IMG/VR virus record: IMGVR_UViG_3300049846_001173
Coordinates: 1 to 33,167 of that record
Source: a virus
DNA length: 33,167 nt
Reading direction: 5' to 3' (one strand)
The first letter of the stretch is position 1. Each line of letters starts with the position of its first letter. This document shows, piece by piece, positions 29,235 to 33,167 of the stretch. The position numbers were made by a program, and so were the translations under genes. The notes below the pieces were generated by a model. That model was not told the origin of the DNA. It saw nothing but the letters and a program-made list of their open reading frames with translations, and did no database searches.

Positions 29235-31343
29235 TCACACGGCGGTTAGCGCGACCGCGCGGAGAGGATGCAGCCCGTATGTGCCTGTATCCGGCTCGAT
29301 AGTGATGACCCCGTCGGCGGCGAGCCGGCGCAGTTCTTTCGATAGCCACGGGGCTTGACGTCCGACGTGCTGCCGGAATTCGACTAGCTGACTCGTACGT
29401 ACCTCGCTGTCGCCTCGATCGGCCATGGCTTGGAGCATGGCGCGGAGCGCGTGGCGTGCCTGGTCGGTGGTGAGGGGCCGCGATGGCGGAGGGCTGATGA
29501 ACGTCAGCTCCCCGTCGCTGGTCTCCTCGATCTCGATACTGGGGTCGATATCGTCGTGGAATCCGGGCTCGGGTTGTGGCGGGATGGGGAAGTCGAGGTG
29601 GTCTAGACCATCGTCGTCTGAGTCTTGGTCCATGTCTGTGGTCTCCTCGGGTTCGGTCTGGTCCGTAGCCAGCTTGTGGACTGGTAGCGCGGTGGCGGTC
29701 TGCCCCATGGTCTGCCAGATAGCGCGCCCTTCGCGCACGGCGGTCTGATAGTCGGTGTACAGACCGCCAAAAGCGGCGGCGGTGGTCGGGTCTAGTGTCG
29801 GGTTTGCGTACTGTCGGACCGCAGCGGCTAGCTCGCTGGTCTGCGTGTAGTAGGACCGCATAGGGATAGACCAGCGGTCTTCCGGCACACCGGGGGCTTC
29901 GAGGTACGAGTAGCCGGGCTTCGTGTTGCGCCACGCCCATGGGGCCGCGCCAGCTTCTATCGTGGATTCCGACAACCCATATTTTTCTTTATCGTCGCGG
30001 ACGCCGAAGCACCACATCGCGCCGAGGTTAGCGCGGGCGCTGGTGTCGATGCGGTCGTGGGTGAGGCGCTGCTGTGAGAGGACGAGGACGATACCTGCAC
30101 TGCGCGCCTGCTCGGTGAGCTGCACAAAACTGGTGCTGTCGGCGATCAGGGCAGCTGATTCTTCCATCCAGTAGACAAGGAGTTTTAACTCTGCCCCGCC
30201 TTGTGCGATCGGCAGGGCGGATCGGGCTTCCCACTGTTTGAAACCATAGCGGCCTAGCTGAGTGGTCCGCGCCGAGATTGCGACTTTCAGCGCTTTCAGT
30301 CCGGCGATTGCGGTCTGTTGGTCTGTGAGTAGTAGCGCGAGACCGGGAGCGATCGGTTCGCATGATTGCAGACCTTTGACGGGGTCTGAGTAAATGACGG
30401 ATACGTCACGGCGGGTCATCGCATCGCCCAGAAGAGCAAGGCCGGATTCGGTTTTCCCTGCCCCGCTCATGCCGGATATCGCTAGGTGAGCGAGGTTCCG
30501 CCCGGCTTTGTGGTCTCCGGGGAGCCATAGGCGCGCGGTCTCGCCGTCCTCATACATGCCGATGTTGATGGGTTCGGTGATGCTGGCTCCGGGTGCGGAC
30601 GGTCCGGGCCATGGAATGGTTTGTGCGAGCAGGTCTCTGGGTGTGACGGTGAGGGTTCCGCGTGCGGCGTCGTCTGGGTCTGGGATGACGCGGACCGCGC
30701 TGGTCCGGACCCCTAGCGCTGAGGCTAGGTTGCCGATCGAGTTTTGCACGTCGCCTATCGTGTGGGTTCCGCGTGCTACCTCGATTTCGGCGCGGACCCG
30801 GTTTCCTCCAGCCTCCAGTTCGGCTTTACGGACCCGACCGGCTATGCGGACTTTTTCGAGGAGACCAGTCTGGTCTGCGGTCTGGTCTGTGGTGCTGGTC
30901 TGCGCGATGCGGCGTATGGTCCACGCTCCGGCAAAAGCTGGCCCGATGAGTGCCCATGCTCCCCACGGCCATGGTTGGAATACGCCGCCGATCCAGGCGA
31001 GGAGGTTCCATCCGTGGCCGCTGGTGGTCTGCCATAGTCCGGACGCGGTGGCCCATAGGGTCCAGGCCCCGGCGGCGGCAGTGGTGGCGGTGGCTTGGAG
31101 TTGGATTGATTCGCCTCGGGATCGGTATACGCGGTGCGCGAATGCGGTGAGCCCAGCGGCGGTGATGGCGGAGGTTGCGCCTACGGCTACGCCTGCTGTG
31201 ACGCTGGTGGAGGCCATGGCGTGTGTGATAGTCCCTACGGCAGGCAGGGCGCCCCAGGTGGCCCAGGGGGCTATGTAGGGCCGTAGGTGAGCTGACCCGT
31301 AGTAGGTGGTGGTGTCTGTGTGGCGCGTACGACCTTTTCTCAT
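29235..31343 (-). CDS. FtsK/SpoIIIE-type DNA translocase (TraB-like)
   Basis: A 702-aa protein. The N-terminus has hydrophobic helices at about 23-68 and 85-145. The motor domain has Walker A GMSGAGKT (291-298), VIYSDPVKG (316-324), Walker B-type LKLLVYWMEE (386-395) and EQARSAGIVLVLSQQR (411-426). An acidic linker (ETTDMDQDSDDDGLDHLDFP) leads to a C-terminal winged-helix-like region (about 625-690) in the place of FtsK gamma or the TraB DNA-recognition domain. In Streptomyces plasmids such proteins pump double-stranded DNA between cells. The start overlaps the TraA-like stop (ATGA). A host-chromosome FtsK is unlikely, because the protein is too small and the neighbours are plasmid-like. A role in phage DNA packaging or partitioning is also conceivable. 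Confidence 0.87.
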   Translation of the reverse strand: MRKGRTRHTDTTTYYGSAHLRPYIAPWATWGALPAVGTITHAMASTSVTAGVAVGATSAITAAGLTAFAHRVYRSRGESIQLQATATTAAAGAWTLWATASGLWQTTSGHGWNLLAWIGGVFQPWPWGAWALIGPAFAGAWTIRRIAQTSTTDQTADQTGLLEKVRIAGRVRKAELEAGGNRVRAEIEVARGTHTIGDVQNSIGNLASALGVRTSAVRVIPDPDDAARGTLTVTPRDLLAQTIPWPGPSAPGASITEPINIGMYEDGETARLWLPGDHKAGRNLAHLAISGMSGAGKTESGLALLGDAMTRRDVSVIYSDPVKGLQSCEPIAPGLALLLTDQQTAIAGLKALKVAISARTTQLGRYGFKQWEARSALPIAQGGAELKLLVYWMEESAALIADSTSFVQLTEQARSAGIVLVLSQQRLTHDRIDTSARANLGAMWCFGVRDDKEKYGLSESTIEAGAAPWAWRNTKPGYSYLEAPGVPEDRWSIPMRSYYTQTSELAAAVRQYANPTLDPTTAAAFGGLYTDYQTAVREGRAIWQTMGQTATALPVHKLATDQTEPEETTDMDQDSDDDGLDHLDFPIPPQPEPGFHDDIDPSIEIEETSDGELTFISPPPSRPLTTDQARHALRAMLQAMADRGDSEVRTSQLVEFRQHVGRQAPWLSKELRRLAADGVITIEPDTGTYGLHPLRAVALTAV
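30879..30903. repeat. 25-bp direct repeat shared with 33037-33061
   Basis: An identical 25-bp stretch occurs at 33037-33061 in the same direction. Both copies encode the peptide QTSTTDQT, in the translocase linker and in the Spd-like protein's N-terminus. Several GGTCTG hexamers lie within it. Confidence 0.85.
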
Positions 31344-31702
31344 TCTGGCACCACCTTCATGGTGCGGCGCGCGCCGCGCACGTTGTTGGGGGTCAGTTCA
31401 GCTTGGTATTCGGCGCGGAACGCGGACCATGTGCGCACGGATGAGGCTCCGGCTTGGGCGATGAGGTCGGCGGCGTGTTTCATGTGGCGGGCGACTCTTT
31501 TGGCGCGGCGGCGGCGGATCATGCGGGACATGAGTCCGGTTTCTTGTCCGATGGTTTCTAGTGCGGCTTCCATCTCGGCCGCGCCGATGTGGAGTGTCAT
31601 GGAGGCTTCGTGGCAGGCGCGCCTTGCTTGGTTGCAGAATTGACGTAGGTCGCTTGATGTGCCGAAGTCTGGTTCGGGGAAGCGTGGCTGTTGTGTGGTC
31701 AT
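31340..31702 (-). CDS. TraA-like plasmid transfer protein (tentative)
   Basis: A 120-aa basic, helical protein with no TM segment. DLRQFCNQARRACHEASMTLHIGAAEMEAALE (about 18-49) and RRRRAKRVARHMKHAADLIAQAGASSVRTWSAFRAEY (about 63-99) follow the pattern of the small proteins annotated TraA beside traB in Streptomyces-type plasmids. The ATG at 31702 has AGGAG six bases upstream, and the gene ends in the start codon of the translocase gene. It probably acts with the translocase. The name rests on position and a remembered sequence pattern. Confidence 0.6.
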   Translation of the reverse strand: MTTQQPRFPEPDFGTSSDLRQFCNQARRACHEASMTLHIGAAEMEAALETIGQETGLMSRMIRRRRAKRVARHMKHAADLIAQAGASSVRTWSAFRAEYQAELTPNNVRGARRTMKVVPE

Positions 31703-31710
31703 CGGTGCTC

Positions 31711-31875
31711 CTAGTGGTGTGTGCGGGTGAGGACGATAGCGGCGGAGGCTGCTAGCAGCGCGATGGCCGCGTTGAAAATCCAGTTGGTGCCTTGTACTGC
31801 GTGTTTGGCTGCTAGTGCGGTGTTGATGACCACGGCGGCGATGTTGATGGCCAGAAGTATGCGGGTGATGGTCAT
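31711..31875 (-). CDS. 54-aa two-helix membrane protein
   Basis: Read from the sequence: ATG at 31873-31875 with AAAGGA upstream, TAG at 31711-31713. The product (MTITRILLAINIAAVVINTALAA, then NWIFNAAIALLAASAAIVLT) is almost entirely two TM helices with a short polar loop and an RTHH end. It overlaps the previous gene by four bases and its stop lies beside the next ribosome binding site. It resembles small Spd-type spread proteins in size and topology, though no family is recognised. Confidence 0.75.
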   Translation of the reverse strand: MTITRILLAINIAAVVINTALAAKHAVQGTNWIFNAAIALLAASAAIVLTRTHH

Positions 31876-32006
31876 TTTGTTTTCCTTTCGGCTTTTTGCT
31901 GTTCGCGGGTGGTTTTTTGGGCTTGTGCTTGGGCTAGACGGTCTGGGGTGGTCTTGTATGTGTGGTGGCCGTTGATGCGGGTTCCTGCGGCGATCCGTTC
32001 GCGCAT
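31872..32006 (-). CDS. 44-aa basic protein of unknown function
   Basis: ATG at 32004-32006 with AGGAG eight bases upstream; TGA at 31872-31874 overlaps the next ATG. The product begins MRERIAAGTRINGHHTYKTT and continues PDRLAQAQAQKTTREQQKAE, a short conserved-looking beta/turn segment followed by a charged helix. No TM segment. It is part of the small-gene string ahead of the TraA-like gene. Confidence 0.65.
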   Translation of the reverse strand: MRERIAAGTRINGHHTYKTTPDRLAQAQAQKTTREQQKAERKTK

Positions 32007-32011
32007 GGTGC

Positions 32012-32026
32012 GTGCTCCTAGTGGTG
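32012..32026. repeat. Repeated ribosome binding region
   Basis: GTGCTCCTAGTGGTG on the plus strand here is identical to 31705-31719. Both copies carry the minus-strand AGGAG in front of a gene start (32006 and 31702). Confidence 0.7.
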
Positions 32027-32027
32027 G

Positions 32028-32053
32028 GGGAGAGAGCTTATTGGCTCCCTCCC
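32028..32053. terminator. Imperfect hairpin between small genes
   Basis: GGGAGAGAG (32028-32036) pairs with CTCCCTCCC (32045-32053) with one mismatch and an 8-nt loop. It lies just after the stop of the 45-aa gene, in the 52-bp gap before the next start. It could partially terminate transcription or stabilise mRNA. Confidence 0.4.
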
Positions 32054-32058
32054 TGTGG

Positions 32059-32196
32059 TTAGCGGCGGCGGTCGTTTTTGCGGGTTTCGGTGCAGTGGTC
32101 TGCGGCTTGGGCTTTCTCGATTTCCTTCATGATTTGGTCTCTGGTCTGTTTGCTGATGTCGTCGTTGCGGGGCTTCTGGCCTGGGATTTTCGCCAT
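32059..32196 (-). CDS. 45-aa charged protein of unknown function
   Basis: ATG at 32194-32196 with AAAAGGAG upstream, TAA at 32059-32061. The product begins MAKIPGQKPRNDDISKQTRD and continues QIMKEIEKAQAADHC. It is highly charged and probably helical in the middle, with one Cys and a basic RKNDRRR end. It lies just downstream of the Spd-like gene. No family recognised. Confidence 0.65.
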   Translation of the reverse strand: MAKIPGQKPRNDDISKQTRDQIMKEIEKAQAADHCTETRKNDRRR

Positions 32197-32244
32197 TGTG
32201 GTCTCCTTTTGTGGCGGTTGTTTGTGTGTTTAGACTAGCGACGG

Positions 32245-32262
32245 TTTACGGGTCCGTCAAGC
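32245..32262. repeat. 18-bp direct repeat, copy 2
   Basis: TTTACGGGTCCGTCAAGC, differing at one base from 28476-28493. It straddles the stop codon of the Spd-like gene in the same relative position as copy 1 at the GIY-YIG stop. Confidence 0.7.
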
Positions 32263-33167
32263 ATCCTTGGTCTTCCGGCCCGCACGGCGCGCCTCCCGGT
32301 CCGCAGACCATGCCGCATACCTAGACCGCGCCTCCGCCGTGGTCTGCGCAGGCTCCCAGCTAGTCAGCCACAGAGTCATGACCCAGCGGACCGGATGCCA
32401 AACTTTCGCGGCGGTCGATAGACGGGGCATAGCGCGGTCTAGCTGTCCGTTTCTGCGCATAGTCTCGCGGTTGGTCCATTTCGCGCCCATGATCCATAGC
32501 AGGATTGATGATGCGGCTAGACCGGACAGCACGGTCGCTAGCTCCCACGGGAGGCCGCGCTTATCTGCCCACCAGTGGATCATGACAGCGGACCCGGACA
32601 CGTACACCACCAGGAGCAGACGCAGACTCAGCGTCGAGTCTTGTGCAAGGAGGTGCCGCCGGTACAGGTCGAGGATGTACGCGGCGGAGCCTTCCAGCGC
32701 GGTAGCGATACCGACCCCGAATAGGACGGCGAGCCCGAAAAAGATCAGCTTGTCGTCGCGGTTGGTGTCATACCGGTCTATGAGCGCGTTCCCGAGTAGG
32801 TCCGTCACGATGATGACCTGCATGATCGCGGACAGTCCGAGAGACGCTAGCGGTGGTAGGAGCGCGAGCTTGCTGGTCTGGTCTGTGGTGTGCGGTGCCG
32901 GTCTGGTCTGGGGCAGCGCCTCGGGTGTGGTCTGATCCATGTCGGTGGTGGTCTCGGTCGTCTCTACGGTTGTGGCGGCCGTTGTGGTTTCGTGGGCTGC
33001 CTCGGTCGCGATGGTCTGTGGGGTTTCCTCGGCGATGGTCTGGTCTGTGGTGCTGGTCTGCCGTGCGCGCGGTGTGCGTGGTCTTGGTGTGCGTGGTTGC
33101 GATGCTGGTCTGGTCTGAGTAGCGATAGGGAGCGTGGCGGGCACGTATAGGGCCGGGTCGAGGTCTG
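32257..33167 (-). CDS. Spd-like multi-TM protein (5' end outside window)
   Basis: The frame is open to the right edge (DLDPALYVPATLP before the first possible GTG at 33144), so the start probably lies beyond the window. The first 95 visible residues are Pro/Thr-rich and disordered (TSTTDQT, ETTDMDQTTPEALPQTRP). Four TM helices follow, at about 95-118, 133-158, 173-193 and 199-221 counted from 33144, then a basic cytoplasmic tail. The topology and neighbouring translocase resemble DUF2637/Spd proteins of actinobacterial conjugative plasmids, involved in intercellular spread. The N-terminal low-complexity peptides are shared with the translocase linker. The family assignment is by resemblance. 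Confidence 0.65.
   Translation of the reverse strand, partial: DLDPALYVPATLPIATQTRPASQPRTPRPRTPRARQTSTTDQTIAEETPQTIATEAAHETTTAATTVETTETTTDMDQTTPEALPQTRPAPHTTDQTSKLALLPPLASLGLSAIMQVIIVTDLLGNALIDRYDTNRDDKLIFFGLAVLFGVGIATALEGSAAYILDLYRRHLLAQDSTLSLRLLLVVYVSGSAVMIHWWADKRGLPWELATVLSGLAASSILLWIMGAKWTNRETMRRNGQLDRAMPRLSTAAKVWHPVRWVMTLWLTSWEPAQTTAEARSRYAAWSADREARRAGRKTKDA
33037..33061. repeat. 25-bp direct repeat, second copy
   Basis: Identical to 30879-30903 and in the same direction. It codes for QTSTTDQT in the Spd-like protein. Confidence 0.85.

Larger units (their letters stand above)
29655..33167 (+). repeat. Polarised GGTCTG hexamers across the transfer module
   Basis: By eye I count about 30 plus-strand GGTCTG copies against about three CAGACC in this 3.5-kb stretch. 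Most are in-frame Gln-Thr codons on the minus strand, spread over the translocase and Spd-like genes, but some fall in other frames and in the small genes. This may be a strand-orienting DNA signal or a by-product of low-complexity Asp-Gln-Thr sequence. Confidence 0.6.

Noticed and set aside
29116-29940. 274-aa minus-strand frame starting MGVAQHEARLL
   Set aside because: Out-of-frame reading within the 3' half of the translocase gene; Arg/Pro/His-rich with no conserved motif.
1-33167. Integrase, att site, tRNA or rRNA genes
   Set aside because: I saw no recombinase motif, no cloverleaf-like sequence with a CCA or T-loop consensus, and no rRNA-like stretch in the window.

Overview
This window looks like part of an actinobacterial siphophage genome, or a phage-plasmid, rather than ordinary chromosome. 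The evidence is a WhiB-family iron-sulfur regulator (a family restricted to Actinobacteria and their phages), GC-rich DNA, frequent GTG/TTG starts, start codons with a -10-like hexamer 6 nt upstream (leaderless pattern), and an almost unbroken set of tailed-phage virion genes on the minus strand. There is no integrase, tRNA, rRNA, lysis gene, terminase or CRISPR array in view. The host genus cannot be fixed from the sequence.

Left end (1-1280): three plus-strand genes, namely the tail of an unknown gene, whiB, and a protein whose ends resemble a divergent DNA polymerase sliding clamp. They converge on the virion operon at a perfect 13-bp stem-loop. From there to about 28.3 kb nearly everything is minus strand, so the operon reads right to left: DUF1360-like membrane protein, portal, MuF-like protein, capsid maturation protease, a 44-aa CxC protein, a four-gene glycan-modification cassette (GT4 glycosyltransferase, SAM methyltransferase, polysaccharide pyruvyl transferase, GT-A glycosyltransferase), major capsid protein with a fused N-terminal scaffold-like domain, a probable second capsid protein, major tail protein, a large fibre, connector genes interleaved with a second fibre that shares the first one's N-terminus, two tail assembly chaperone reading frames, tape measure, minor tail proteins, and a last glycosyltransferase. 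One plus-strand gene, an HTH protein at 9119-9613, is embedded in this block and overlaps a chaperone gene antisense.

Right end (28.4-33.2 kb): a second minus-strand module that looks like the transfer region of Streptomyces-type conjugative plasmids. It holds a multi-TM Spd-like protein (running off the edge), three short proteins, a TraA-like protein, an FtsK/TraB-type DNA translocase with a C-terminal winged-helix-like region, a small membrane protein and a membrane-anchored GIY-YIG nuclease. Immediately downstream of the translocase gene is a cluster of roughly 9-13-bp spaced TTTCCA repeats beside a 13-bp perfect hairpin, a candidate translocase-recognition (clt-like) site. The hexamer GGTCTG is strongly polarised across the module, and an 18-bp near-identical direct repeat brackets it.

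The two themes worth most attention are (i) a five-gene virion glycosylation set that includes a pyruvyl transferase, and (ii) the fusion of a virion operon with a plasmid-style double-stranded DNA transfer module, in a window where no terminase lies next to the portal gene.
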